This document shows positions 1 through 11,016 of a DNA stretch of 64,000 nt, piece after piece. Source of the stretch: Casuarius casuarius (lineage: Eukaryota; Chordata; Aves; Casuariiformes; Casuariidae). The first letter of the stretch is position 1; every line of letters starts with the position of its first letter. The notes below the pieces were generated by a model. It was not told where the DNA came from. It made no database searches and was given only the letters and a program-made list of their open reading frames with translations. The stretch covers positions 4,424,433 through 4,488,432 of the forward strand of contig PTFA01000028.1 of assembly GCA_003342895.1 (NCBI GenBank), in the 5' to 3' direction. The position numbers and the translations under genes are program-made.

Positions 1-722
1 TGCTGATGACGAGCATAAGCTTTGATCGCTTCTTAGCGGTGGTGTATCCCATCCAGTCTCTTTCATGGCGTACGTTAACACGTGCCTCCGTGACTTGTTT
101 CATCATATGGCTTGTGGCAATAGCTGGGGTTATACCTTTTCTCATCAAAGAGCAAACTATGGAAATACCCAAGTTAAATATAACTACCTGTCATGATGTG
201 CTAAAAGAATCTGAACTTCACAACTATTACATCCATTTTTTCTCCATCTTCTCTTCTGTTTTCTTTGTAGGGCCATTTATAATTTCTACCATCTGTTACC
301 TGTGTATCATTCGATGTCTTAGTTCTTCTAGTATTGTTGCGAAAGAAAATAAGAAGAAACGTGCCTTGCTCTTGTGTGTAGCTGTTTTTTCTGTTTTTGT
401 TATTTGTTTTGGACCAACAAATGTCCTCCTATTAATTCATTATATACATTTTTCTTATGACAACAGTTTAGAGTATCTCTACTTTGCCTATCTACTCTGT
501 GTTTGTATCAGCAGCTTTAGTTGTTGCATTGATCCCTTTATTTACTACTATGCTTCTTCTCAATATCAGAGGCAACTTGCCACTCTCTTCAGTTGTAAAG
601 AGATTTTTGATCCTAACAGTAGTAACAGCAGTGGCCAGTCAATGTCGACCACTAGTAGAAGGGATACGTGCTCCAGTAATGTGAATAACAGTGTCTACAA
701 GAAATTGCTAGCAACGCATTGA
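1..722 (+). CDS. F2R: Proteinase-activated receptor 1 (thrombin receptor), 3' part
   Basis: This is the C-terminal part of a class A G-protein-coupled receptor that thrombin activates by cutting its N-terminus; it signals at the plasma membrane of platelets/thrombocytes and endothelium. The window opens inside the main coding exon near the end of TM3. The frame is open from base 3 and ends at TGA 720-722 (about 239 codons of a protein of about 425). Visible landmarks: the DRF version of the DRY motif at the end of TM3 (Asp codon at 24), LNITTCHDVL in extracellular loop 2 with the disulfide Cys codon at 189 and a glycosylation Asn at 177, FGPTNVLL in TM6, DPFIYYYAS ending TM7 (Asp codon at 531), and a Ser/Asn-rich tail ending NNSVYKKLLATH. 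The YKKL tail motif matches the AP-2 sorting signal known from human PAR1. Cleavage site, signal peptide and TM1-TM3 lie left of the window. Similarity to human PAR1 is clear along the whole fragment; PAR2 and PAR3 fit much less well. Confidence 0.97.
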   Translation, partial: LMTSISFDRFLAVVYPIQSLSWRTLTRASVTCFIIWLVAIAGVIPFLIKEQTMEIPKLNITTCHDVLKESELHNYYIHFFSIFSSVFFVGPFIISTICYLCIIRCLSSSSIVAKENKKKRALLLCVAVFSVFVICFGPTNVLLLIHYIHFSYDNSLEYLYFAYLLCVCISSFSCCIDPFIYYYASSQYQRQLATLFSCKEIFDPNSSNSSGQSMSTTSRRDTCSSNVNNSVYKKLLATH

Positions 723-1440
723 GATAATGTCTCTTACACTTGCTTAGTTTTTAGATAATTTCAGAAAAAAAAAGTATTATATCCAAGAAATGCAAAGCCT
801 TAGATCAAGTTGTTGTATAATACATGGTTCTATGGATTCATTATAGTAATGCACAATACAACAGCATATGCGTGTGTATAGTATATGTATATAAGTTAGT
901 TTAGAACAGAAAAATAACTTTTTAATAAAAGCAGTTGAGTGTTTTTCAAATAAACTCCTTTTTCAACCAAATCCTTTAATATTTTTAGTTCAATTTATTG
1001 CAGGGGTTTTATGAAATTCTATTTTAGGTTGACTGGATTCTCATTTATGGAACCATCTATCCATGACTTCATGACCAAAGTGAAAATATCTTCCCAAGGA
1101 ATGTTGTCTCCTATTTCTTTTTATTTCTGGAATTATCCATAAACTTTATTATTATTATTTTGCATCTTAGGCCCTGAAACTGTGTATTTTACATTTGTAT
1201 ATATTCCACTTTAAAATAATCTTTAAAATGATCTTTTTCCACTTCGTGTGATCTTAGGAATTCGAACAAATGAAAAACAGCTTTTGATTATTGAAATTTT
1301 TCACAGAAAATAATTTTCAGTAACTAGGACAAGCTTTTCTTTCAGTGTTCCTTCACTAGTATATACTCAGCATCTTGGCTAGGACTGCGTTTTGGACCAT
1401 GGTATTTTTTGATCCAGATTTCGCAATAAATCAATGTTGA
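723..1440 (+). other. F2R: F2R 3' untranslated region (extent uncertain)
   Basis: AT-rich sequence directly after the F2R stop, with no continuing coding frame. AATAAA hexamers lie at 924-929, 949-954 and 1425-1430. The first pair is the likely end of a short mRNA and the third could serve a longer form. Mammalian F2R has a long 3'UTR, so the true end may lie further right. The extent is inferred only from the hexamers. Confidence 0.6.
924..954 (+). terminator. Paired polyadenylation signals after F2R
   Basis: Two AATAAA hexamers 25 bases apart (924-929 and 949-954), about 200 bases past the stop codon. The sequence after the second is T-rich (ctcctttttc), as expected for a downstream element. 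A further hexamer is at 1425-1430. Confidence 0.5.
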
Positions 1441-4300
1441 ATGGCACCCCAGAAAATATACTGAAAAAGCAGTACTCAGCATCCTGTTTTGCAGTTTGCA
1501 AGTGTGTTTTCCTGCATGTAATTAATCATCATGCACATGATTAGGTCTTGGAAATGTCCTTTATCTCTGCCAAGTCTGGATGTTGTCCGAAGTTCTTGGA
1601 TGTAATTATATCATTTTAAAATACTACTTCAATACTAAACATGTAAGCCTCTGGAAATTGTTGGGCTCCATACAGTGTAAAAAGGTGGCTATGCATCAGT
1701 CCATCCACAGACTTAACACTCGAAAGTTTCAAAATTATGCTTTCTTTTTTGAGACAGTTTAGGGATGGAAGGAAATACTTAACTCACAAGCGTATATGTA
1801 TGTTGCATAGGAAATCTTTGGATTTTCCGCAGTACCATAGCGTCTTTGTACAGTAGATCTATAGTATGCGATGAAACCAGCCAAAGACACCAGAATGTTT
1901 TGGTTCCAATCCAAAACTGAATCTTATATTTCAACTAATCCTGACACAACACCAGACTGATTTTTTAGAACATCAGTGCCCGTGTTTTTATATAGAAGTT
2001 TCACAGCAAAAATAGCATGAAAAGGAGTAAGTACAAGTCCGCCAGAGAAACATTATATCCAAAACAAACAATAATTTAAAATTCTTTGATCACATTTTTC
2101 TTGAACAGAAGTCTGGAGATATTTTGCAGAAGTTTGCAATTTTGATTGAAAACAACAATTTCACGTTACAGCAAACCAAGCAAGGAACTGATTCTACCAA
2201 ATGAGCAGATGGGCTGATTTCACTGGTCATAACCCCTGTGCACTTGAGAACGTGCAAATGAGCAGCTTCTTCCTACCCAGAAGAAAAAAAATGAGAGCAG
2301 TAAAACACAGCTGTTTATTCTCGTGACTAAGAACATCAACAAAGATCCCAAATAAGAATGGCTGAAAAAAATTTATGTACATGTGTGTAAACCAGTATCT
2401 CATCTCTACCGTACATGGTACTAACACTGAGTTCACTAATGATTCTGGTTTGCTTGCAAATGAAAGGAAAAAAAGTCTAGCACGGCAAATAACCCTTATG
2501 CGAAAAGGTCTTACAAACCTCAGAAGCCCTCTTGACTTCCTGATAACTAGATAAAGTGCGGAAGTTGCCTTTGAAAAGTATTTTTATGTTACCCAAGCAT
2601 ATTTGAAAACAAGACCCTTTTATGTGCATAGGCATCCCACTCACATACTGGTGCTGCAAGTGCTTCTAGCAAGCCTACAAATACATATCTCGGCTACATA
2701 TTGAGAGGTGACTGACAATTCACTTCCTCCATGGCATGATGCCTGCCATAGCATATAGTAAATACCACCTTTTCATAGCAAACAAAGCGTTAATAGTTCT
2801 TCCTTCTTTTAAGCTCACAGATCTGATGTCTCACTTTTGCTTTTTGTTTGTGTTTTGCTAAGGCTTCAGACTGATCTGACTGCAAAAATAAGCAAACTTC
2901 TACTGCAGAGCATGCCTAGCTCACAAGTCAGAAAACTACTACATGACAGGTGGATTCTCATACCAAGCCCACACCAGCTCAAGTCTTACTGTGCGCAGCC
3001 AGCTCTAGTTAGAAAGTGCTACACTTCTCAGTGTCAGTTTTTGCTGCTGCCTTTAGTGGCAAGAGAGGTCATTTCAGTGAAGGAGCTGCTCAGCAGCAGC
3101 AGTTTGCTGAGCCGGTCTCAGGCACCACAAGCATTTAAAAAAGAGCCTAACCACTCAGCATGGCAGTGAGGCACAGGCAATGTGGTATCTATTTCAGAAA
3201 AGCTGAACTAGAAAAAGTGCACTTAGACTGATCTGGTCAAGCTAACAGGGAAAGCTAACCACCTCTTCATGCTTGCTGCACCCCTGCACTGCTGGCAGGG
3301 AAAGAAGACGAGCAGCTCGTTTGGATGTTTGTGTGTGTGAAATTCTGACTACAGCCAAAAGAAATGAAACCTCTGTGGTCATGTGCTGTCTGGCCCGTAC
3401 CCTCTCTTCCTCACGTCTTATTTCTTCGTAATGAGGGAACTAGGCTGCATCCTTTTCTACATAAAGCAGGCTGAAAAATTTGTGCCAAATAATATTTGGA
3501 GCTGACGAGGTGTCAGGCATCACAAATGCATTAAAAAAATCTTGCTGATGTTGCAGATAGGACAGATTCATGCTATGTGATGTTGGCTGGAGATGTGAGA
3601 GGGTGAGACTTGTAAGCAGCATGATCCTTGTTAGCAAAACACCACGTATAGCTGCTGCTACTGGTATAGCTTATTTCACAGCAGAAGACTTGCTTATTTT
3701 AGCCTGGCAACAATTTTTCAGGAATTGGCTCATTCATCCTAGAAACATTTTATCAGTTAATTCTTCCAAGCATGCAGCCACCCTTACAATCTGTTTTCTG
3801 CAACTTGGCTACAGAAAAAGTGTGCACTGCTGCCTGCTAATTCTGCCTTCTCTAATTAGTTTAAATCGTCCCTTATCCAGAACTGTGCGCATGAAGGGAA
3901 AGCGTGTTAGCGATGTCCTGAATCTGTTGCCATTGGATTGCTCCCTTCTTGTGGTGACAGAAAGTGAGAGCCAGCTGGTGGGTTGCAAACTGCAGCCGGC
4001 TCTGCCACTGCCCTCTCTGAGGGCTGGGGGAGAGAGAGAGGAGCCAGGTGGACCCCGATATTTGAGAAAATTTCCTGGTGGTGCCTTTTTATATTGGTCA
4101 TTTTCATCTTTTGTGGTTTGATCCTGCAAAATGCTGAGCAAATAGAAAAAAAATCCAGCAAATAGATTAATGGGATTTGTACTTAAAATTAATCACCCAC
4201 ATAAATGCTTTTTCATGGAATTTGACGTTTTGCAAGTGCTGGAAATGGTTTAGCTGGAGCTGACAGCTGGAGAAGCAGCTGAAGGGATAACATGCTATAA
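1441..4300. other. Intergenic spacer, no gene recognised
   Basis: AT-rich single-copy-looking DNA. The open frames here (for example a 110-codon one at 2837-3169 and a 183-codon one at 3570-4121, both +) show no recognisable domain, no repeat match and no splice-site framework, and I treat them as chance. GC content rises from about 3960 towards 4400, ahead of the CTCF-like site. Confidence 0.6.
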
Positions 4301-4307
4301 TCCGAGC

Positions 4308-4322
4308 CAACACTAGAGGGCG
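4308..4322 (+). promoter_or_regulatory. CTCF-type insulator motif candidate
   Basis: The core ACACTAGAGGGCG differs from the vertebrate CTCF core CCACTAGAGGGCG only in its first base. It lies in a short GC-richer patch in the F2R-F2RL1 spacer. Motif evidence only; orientation is as read on the + strand. Confidence 0.4.
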
Positions 4323-5350
4323 TGAAAATAACTAGGTACCGCTGCTGCGACGGGGCTCCCTGGGAAGGAGCTCGTTAGCAACCCGATCAGAAACACCTGG
4401 CCGAACTGTGAAATACTGATCATCCCTCCATGAGCAAATACACACGTGGGTCTGCAAGGTGGAGAAGTACTGGGGAAACGGGTGAGTTTTTTTTTCACCT
4501 AAACCATTATTCGGCAAAATTTCAGGGAATCATTTTTCTCATCTTTGTGCTACCAGCCTTATGATAAGATGTCCCTGGGCCATGGGAGCACCACAGATAT
4601 TCCCCTTCCCTCAGAAGCAGAGTGCTGTTAGTCTCAAAGGCATTGCACACAGCAACATAACTGGTGAGGTGGGAACTGATAAAGGTGACATGCAATGAAA
4701 ATCTGGCTTGGCATTACCTCACTGAAATAAAAATGAATTAATTTGAGTCAAATTCATCTCCATACTATAGTAAGTCTGGAGAAGTCACTGCCCTTGCTTT
4801 TGTTTGCTCATTTGGGGGGATTGTGCTGGGAATTTGGGGTTTGGTTGTTTTTTCTGCCATGTTGTTGTGTGTTAGAGGCAGAAATGCGTAGGAAGCTCTC
4901 ATCTAAGTCCAGGGTTGATTTGCTGTACATGCTGAGTTTACACTTCTGTAGGTGCAAGGCCTCCCTTGGCCCCGTGTACCTGTTAGGAGGAGTATCATAA
5001 ACCAGCTGTGCCGTGAGTGGGAACTGGTGTTGCCGCAGACCCAGGGTGGGACAGGAGTCTGCATCCGTCCTTCCCGGCAGCACCTATTCGGAAGCAGCCA
5101 TCCGGATCTGCAGGGTCTGTCTGCTCGCTGCCTCCTCCTGCCGTAGCCCGCTGTTTGCAGGAAGGCTGATACCTTCCCAAGCACTAGTCACCTCTTGTCT
5201 GGGGCATGTCCCACCCGGTCCTTCTCCCAGTCACACAGCACGGTGCCTTCAGGATTTGCATTTTCACGTGGATTTTACTTTCAGCTAGCATTAGTCTTTA
5301 CTCATTACAACCTCGCTCACTGATTTAAATGCTTCTGTTCTGGCACAGTT

Positions 5351-5382
5351 TACCCTTGCATTTTTTTACCCTTGCATTTTTT
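5351..5382. repeat. 16-bp perfect tandem duplication
   Basis: The unit tacccttgcatttttt occurs twice head to tail, at 5351-5366 and 5367-5382. Its small size and perfect identity suggest a recent slippage duplication. Confidence 0.85.
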
Positions 5383-6178
5383 CCTTTTCTATTTTTTCCT
5401 ATACAAGTAACAATTTTTACAGTCTATTCCAGTCTTTCATTACTTGTTAACATTGTTGCAAGGCTATTTAAAAGATATGTTCTTGCTTGCAGCAATCTTG
5501 TGGATTTGTGCAGTGGTACCATTCAAATCTGACATGTTTTCCAGGAACCATAAAAAGCAATAAATTTGTTAACTCAGAACATCTGGTTAGCTAGCATAAC
5601 TGGAGTAATTGTATAGCATATAAGTGGATAAAGCTAGACAGCTGCATAAACCACACTGTACTGAGAACCTATGCAAATGTATTACTTTTCCTGCAACTTT
5701 TTAAAAACAGAGTACCTAATTCTATTTAAAAGAACAAAAAGACATGATTCTTTTGGCCCTGGGTGAGAAAAGAGAGTGACAGTAATAGAAAAAGACAGAG
5801 AGAAAATTTGGTTACCCAGACTTTGACGTTGTTTTATCTGCCTGTTCAATTGTTAATAAAACTCCCTCCTTCTGAATAATATTTTAACTATATTTCTGAT
5901 AATATTTTTCTTGCATACTTTTACTATAAGTCACAGAAGGAATAAACCTCAACATCAGTGCAAATCATATCATTTCTTTCAATTTATTCTCTTTTTTTTG
6001 TTGTTGTGTCCGCCTGTGCATTTGGTCACTATATATCCTGTTTGTATCATAATGAAATAGCCTGTTTCATTTCTCTTCCTTCCCTTACCCCCTACTTCTG
6101 GGCTAGCAGCCAGCTGCAATTAAAACCAAACTGAGCAAAGAGCAGCATCCAGGAGCCGTCTCTTTTCCAGTCGGTGGG

Positions 6179-6208
6179 TTTTTTTTTTGTTTTTGTTTTT
6201 GTTTTTTT
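6179..6208. repeat. T-rich simple repeat (TTTTTG type)
   Basis: A run of about ten T followed by G-interrupted T5 units. Low-complexity sequence and length-variable by nature. Confidence 0.85.
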
Positions 6209-6398
6209 GGCACTGAGGGCAAGATGAAGCCTGTGAAAGTGTTGCCCAGCCATGAGGTTTACATTTCTCTTAAGATGTCATGGGGAACTCTGCAAAGATG
6301 TTAGCAATGTCATCTTTTAAGCATTTGAGTGCTTACCCAGGCACTCTAGGGTGAGAGGCACAACTAACTGTTGTGACTAGTTTGCACACCCGAACTGA

Positions 6399-7140
6399 GG
6401 AGGAAGAGGAGGGGCAGGCAGGATGAAGGCAGCCCCCCCCCCCCCCCGGCCCCAGCTGTGCGGCGAGCCTCCCTGCCACCGCGCGGGCTCTCCCGCATAG
6501 CAGCGTATGAGCTCTGGGAAATGGGGCGTGCGACAAACCAGCCTGTGGCTGTGGGTTTCCGGGCCTCGGGGCTTGCTCGGCCTCGCGTGTGGGAGTACCG
6601 TGCCGGAGGGCGCTCCGAGGCCGAGCTGGCTGCTAAGACTTCACCAAGATTTAGCCCCATTTGTTCAGAGGAAATGGGACTTAGCTCACCAATAATACAG
6701 CAGAGGAGATGCTCCTGCCTGAAACGGCGTGGCTTGCCCATGCTCTTGGCTCTGCTGATTTAAGACTTTCCATTGACTGAGGCACAATCTCCCTTGGTCA
6801 CTGCGCCAAAGAGAAGAGCCCAGCTGCCTCCAGTTTCACTTTGGCTTCTCATTTTCCAGCACGAGTGAGGCACAAACATCCCGCGTTCACCCCTCCCCAG
6901 CCAGGAGCAATTTCATGCATCAGCCCCTGTGACGGGGCAGAGGAGGGAGGAGACCCGCGAGCGAGGTGGGAGCGTGGGGCTGGAGGGGGCGCTTCCCTCG
7001 GGCGAGCGTGCTGCCATGGCCCTGGTGCTGCCTAGGCCCGGGGCCTCGCGACGGCCCTGGGGCATGAGGCGGGGACCCGCCTGGGAGCCTCGTGCCCACC
7101 GGGGGGGGCTGGCTGGTGCGTGCGAGGGGTCACTTGCCCA
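6399..7140. promoter_or_regulatory. Orphan CpG island between F2R and F2RL1
   Basis: A GC-rich segment with many CpG dinucleotides stands out from AT-rich flanks. It includes a 15-C run (6433-6447), a CpG-dense stretch at 6450-6640 and a second one at 6940-7130 with long G runs. Overlapping open frames occur on both strands, as expected in GC-rich DNA, and none resembles a known protein. No coding gene is known at this position in the human order, so it may be the promoter of an unannotated non-coding transcript or a distal regulatory island. Transcription direction cannot be told from sequence. Confidence 0.55.
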
Positions 7141-9754
7141 ACAGCTTGATTTTAGTGCGTTACTGTAACCGTGACAGCAGCACTGCGAGCAGGCGCTTCT
7201 TGTATTCCTTCCTGAATACAGAAATCGGGTGTTTTATGAGGCATAACCAGAATCAGTTACTGATAAAGGCACCCAGCCCATAGACTAAAACCGTGGCTTC
7301 TCTAGCATACCACAAGTTACGTTACACGAGTCACATGTGGCAGTGGGAGCCCAGGCAACAACTGGGTTAGGTTTTGAAGCGTGATCTTTCCCTTGTCTGC
7401 AGGATGTTTGCCCGTTTCGTGGGGAAGCATCCTGAGCTGGCCCTTATAGACCCTTACAGACAAAGTTGAAATATTGTGCGTGGGGGTCCTTGCTCGTAGA
7501 CTCATCAAACAAATGCTTTGGGGACAAAGATGGGGACTAATATGGTTTCTGTCCTTTGTGTAGCTGCTTGCTTAGAGGGTTTTTTTTGTTTGCTTTTTTT
7601 TTTTTTCTTTTTTTGCTGCTGTTTGTTGTACTGGGCAAGAACTTACTGTACTTATGACAAATGTTCAGACTAGAGAACAGTGAGGATTGCTTGATTTGTC
7701 CTGTGGCTGACTTAAATCTTTATCGTTGTCACAGCCCCAGCCTCACAGCCAGCTCTTTCAGCATGTGGTGTGCTTGCTGGTTATTTTAAGGCTGTGCTGC
7801 GGGCTGTTCCCCCGGAAAGGTACAAGTGGCAAAGGTGGACATTCGCTCTGGCAATTCTGTTCACTGCACAAAAAAAATGAATTGTACAAAGACTGAATGT
7901 GTTAGCCAGAGGCTGGCAGGGCTCTCTTTCTCGCAGCTCCTATCATCATCGAGTCAGTCCTCAGCGTGGAAAAGCTTTCTAGGCTTTATCGCTGAGGTTT
8001 CTCTCAGAGCCACCACCTACACAGGTTTTGCCCACATCTTGGTTTTGGTATCCTCAGCTTGCGTGGGGGGTGTAACAGCCAGTTGTATGAAGACATACAA
8101 CTTCTCCTTTAACGGAAGGCACATTTGTATGCCCTGCAACTTCAGAGAGATCTAGCACAACCCAGAGCAGCATTGCCAAGTGTGTCAGAAATACTCGCTC
8201 TGTAGTAACCTCTGCAAAATTCACTGCCAAGTAAAAAGCACCACTACATAACTGTCTAAACACAGAGCTGTTTTACTGATTGCCTCCTTTCACACGTTAT
8301 TCTTGCTGTGCTTCTTGTCACTGTATTACGATTTCACAAGAAAAGCAGGCCTGGGAAAAGCTGGCAGTAGAAAAACACTTTCTACCAGTTAATGAAATAA
8401 ATGCGTCTTCTGCCTTTGGCAGAGGATGTGGTAATAATTAGTAACCATGAGACTGCAGCCTTAATAGCTTTCACTATTGTATTCAAAGGGCTTTCCATTC
8501 TTTCTGCTCAGTCTTGGACAGAACTCCAGAGCCTTTTACTCACTCTGCTTTCAACCATGTGCTAAGTCACTGCTTTTGCAAGTTTCTAAATTGGTACTAC
8601 AAATAGACTCACCACCAACTCAAATAGACATGACCCAATAGACAGATCCTGGGAAGCCTCTCCCCAAGCCAGAGCCCAGTTCAGGGCTCTGCACCCATCT
8701 CCAAGCCCCTCCACAGCTGGGATTAAAGGGAGAAAGGCAAGTAGGTCTCTGCTTGTGGGAGACATTTAATTACTTAGCCCATTCCCACCAAAGGTTTTGG
8801 TAGCAACTGAGGTGCCTAAATCCACAAGCACAGCCCCTAGTGCTCCTGCTTAAAAGGGGCAACTTAGGGTTTTGGTTTTCTTTTTTTTTTTTTTTTTCCA
8901 GCTCTGAAGCTGATTTTGCATTTCAGAGTTGAACACTGGTGCCCCTGAAAGGGGCAGGGATTTAACAGATATCCATATCAGATATGCTTCTTAGTGTCTC
9001 TCTCTCAGGCCACTGTGTGCCGATCACAGTGACTCACATTCTCAGACTCTTCCCTCCTACCATGCCCTGGGAGGCAAACGGTGCTAGAACTTCCTAATAA
9101 GTTCCCCTGTCTTCAGATGATGTAGGAACAGATCTGCATTCACAGTTCTGTCCTTATTATCTAGCCAAGTAAAGATAAACACATCTGTGTTTATAATAGT
9201 GGTGTTACCCAGAATACTCACTAAAGAAGTGGCTTAGTCAGACATTGCAATGTGTAATGGTGGTTGTCAGAATGAGTCAGAAATGCAGTCACTCACATGT
9301 ATAATACAACAGCAAAAGCTAGTAACCATGAAAACCTTTTCCTCTAACAAAGACTTAGCCACTCCAGTTTTGTCCCTTTTGATTCCTGGGTCTGGAGCCC
9401 AGCTGTTTCGGAAAGGTCCAGTTGCCCACAAGATAATAAATGGAATCATAGGTAGAACATATCCTTTGAATGGGCTCAGGAGTTACATGGCTATAGTGCT
9501 GCTACAGATAGACAGAAGTGGGAGAGATTCAGGTATCCCACTTCTGTGGTGTGTATGGCAACAAGAAACAGAGCAGCAAAATTAGGAGACAGAGCTAGCA
9601 AAGAGTATCCGGGAGTTTCATGGCAATACACCCATAGCAGTAATTATAGCGTGCACAGGAATAGTAATGTTCTTGTAGTAGAATCACAAAAACCAGGGCA
9701 ATCTCCCTCAGCATCTGAAGCTGGCTTGTTCATTTCCCTTTCTCTTTGCAATTA
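7141..9754. other. Intergenic spacer, no gene recognised
   Basis: Single-copy-looking sequence with T-rich low-complexity tracts at 7579-7614 and 8879-8898. The open frames present are all short (111 codons or fewer) and unrecognised. Confidence 0.6.
7579..7614. repeat. T-rich low-complexity tract
   Basis: Runs of T interrupted by single G or C bases over about 36 bases. Confidence 0.8.
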
Positions 9755-10095
9755 CCTTTTATGTATTTAAAGATTCCTATTGGTCTTCTCATTTCTAGAT
9801 TAAACAATTCCAAACCTTTCAAACTTTTTTAACAGATTGTTCTCTAGACTTCTTATTTTCCTTCCCTGGCCTCTCTGTTTGGTCTGAAATATGGTGCCCT
9901 CAGTGGGGCATCATGCTCCTGCTGAGGCCTTGCTGATGCTGAATACATTGACGTGGCTTGTTTTCCAGGTTGTACTCCTCTTGCTACACCTAGTATGGTG
10001 TTTGTCTTTTTTTGCAACAGCTTGACATAGCTGACTGATAATCAGCTTTTGATCATCCTCATTCCACCCCGCACACAGTGCTATTTGAGACTTGG
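9755..10095 (-). mobile_element. Old CR1-type LINE remnant, antisense
   Basis: Read on the + strand this resembles the reverse complement of the 3' part of CR1/L3-like reverse-transcriptase sequences. Recognisable stretches include ctagattaaacaattccaaa near 9797, the ggtgccctcagtggggcatc area near 9892, cctgctgaggcc near 9916, and the block around tttgtctttttttgcaacag (10001-10020) followed by a cagctt...gatcat segment. It is heavily diverged and has no usable frame. Family recognition is from memory of the consensus, not a search. It is inert and useful mainly as an age marker. Confidence 0.65.
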
Positions 10096-10967
10096 AAGCT
10101 CAGTAGGGAAGAACTGGTTCAGTATAGAAGGTAAGCAGCTCTGTAGCCTAACAAAGTTTCTTAAGTACAAGCATTGGTGTTGGAAATGCAGATGTCGTAG
10201 GACCCAGACCCAAGTTAACTGTCAGTTCCATGCATTTTCTTGATTCATCTGCCGTCAAAGAAAGTTGATATACAGTACTTTGTAATGACCTCTTCATGTA
10301 GCTTCAGTGATTGAACAGAGGAACTAACCTGTGCTCATCTCTCTTGTCACTTGCTTACTGGCAAAAACTAGTTATTTAAGTTCTCTGTCTTGCCATTCTG
10401 CTTGTTGTAACAATAATGAATAGTATTACTGGGACTAAGACATTTTTACTGCTGTAGCTGCGCTGTAACTTCTTTTAATGTTCCAGGCATTTCCAGTGGC
10501 CACTGCACTAATCAAACTGTACACACCGCAGGCTTAAAACATATTGGTGGGAAACCTTGTACTGCATTTTGACAGACTAATTACAAGATCTTAATCTTTA
10601 GGTTTGAATTTAACACTTCACAAGCATTAAATCAACTGTATTAAAAATATAAACACTGAAATATAGAGATCTTTGAACTTCTGGGAAGAAAACATTGTTC
10701 GAGGGGCTGGACACAAACTGGAGCTACTGCTCATGCTTTTCCTTCTTTGGCTCTTTCCACAAGAGAAGTATTCAGCCTTGTGTTCCCCAGCCAGATTCAA
10801 AAGCTTGACCACTTTCTTTTTAAAAATACTTCCTGTCATAACTGGTCACTCCAGTCACGTACAAAAAGAAATGTGATCCATTTGATCCCCCCAAATAATT
10901 TGTCACAATTTTTATCATGGCATATATCAGAATTTAGGAAAACAAGGTTTTCTGAATGATCTGAAAG

Positions 10968-11016
10968 TTTTTTGGTTTGGGTTTTTGGGTTTTTTTGTTT
11001 TTCTGTTTTTTTTTCT
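10968..11016. repeat. T/G low-complexity tract
   Basis: T-rich run with interspersed G over about 49 bases. Confidence 0.8.

Larger units (their letters stand above)
4323..6398. other. Intergenic spacer with small tandem repeat and T-rich tract
   Basis: No gene seen. It contains a perfect 16-bp tandem duplication (5351-5382) and a (T)nG tract (6179-6208). A moderately GC-rich stretch at about 4960-5240 has overlapping short open frames on both strands, none recognisable. Confidence 0.55.

Noticed and set aside
484..684. Second open frame overlapping the F2R coding exon
   Set aside because: It is a frame shadow of the TM7 and tail coding sequence.
2837..3169. 110-codon + strand frame in the spacer after F2R
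   Set aside because: No domain, no repeat match and no supporting signals.
3570..4121. 183-codon + strand frame in the F2R-F2RL1 spacer
   Set aside because: No recognisable domain, no convincing start, no splice or promoter context; it is within the range of chance open frames.
6364..6763. Open frames of 101-125 codons on both strands in the orphan CpG island
   Set aside because: Same GC-rich artefact as at the F2RL1 promoter; not similar to any protein I know and read equally on both strands.
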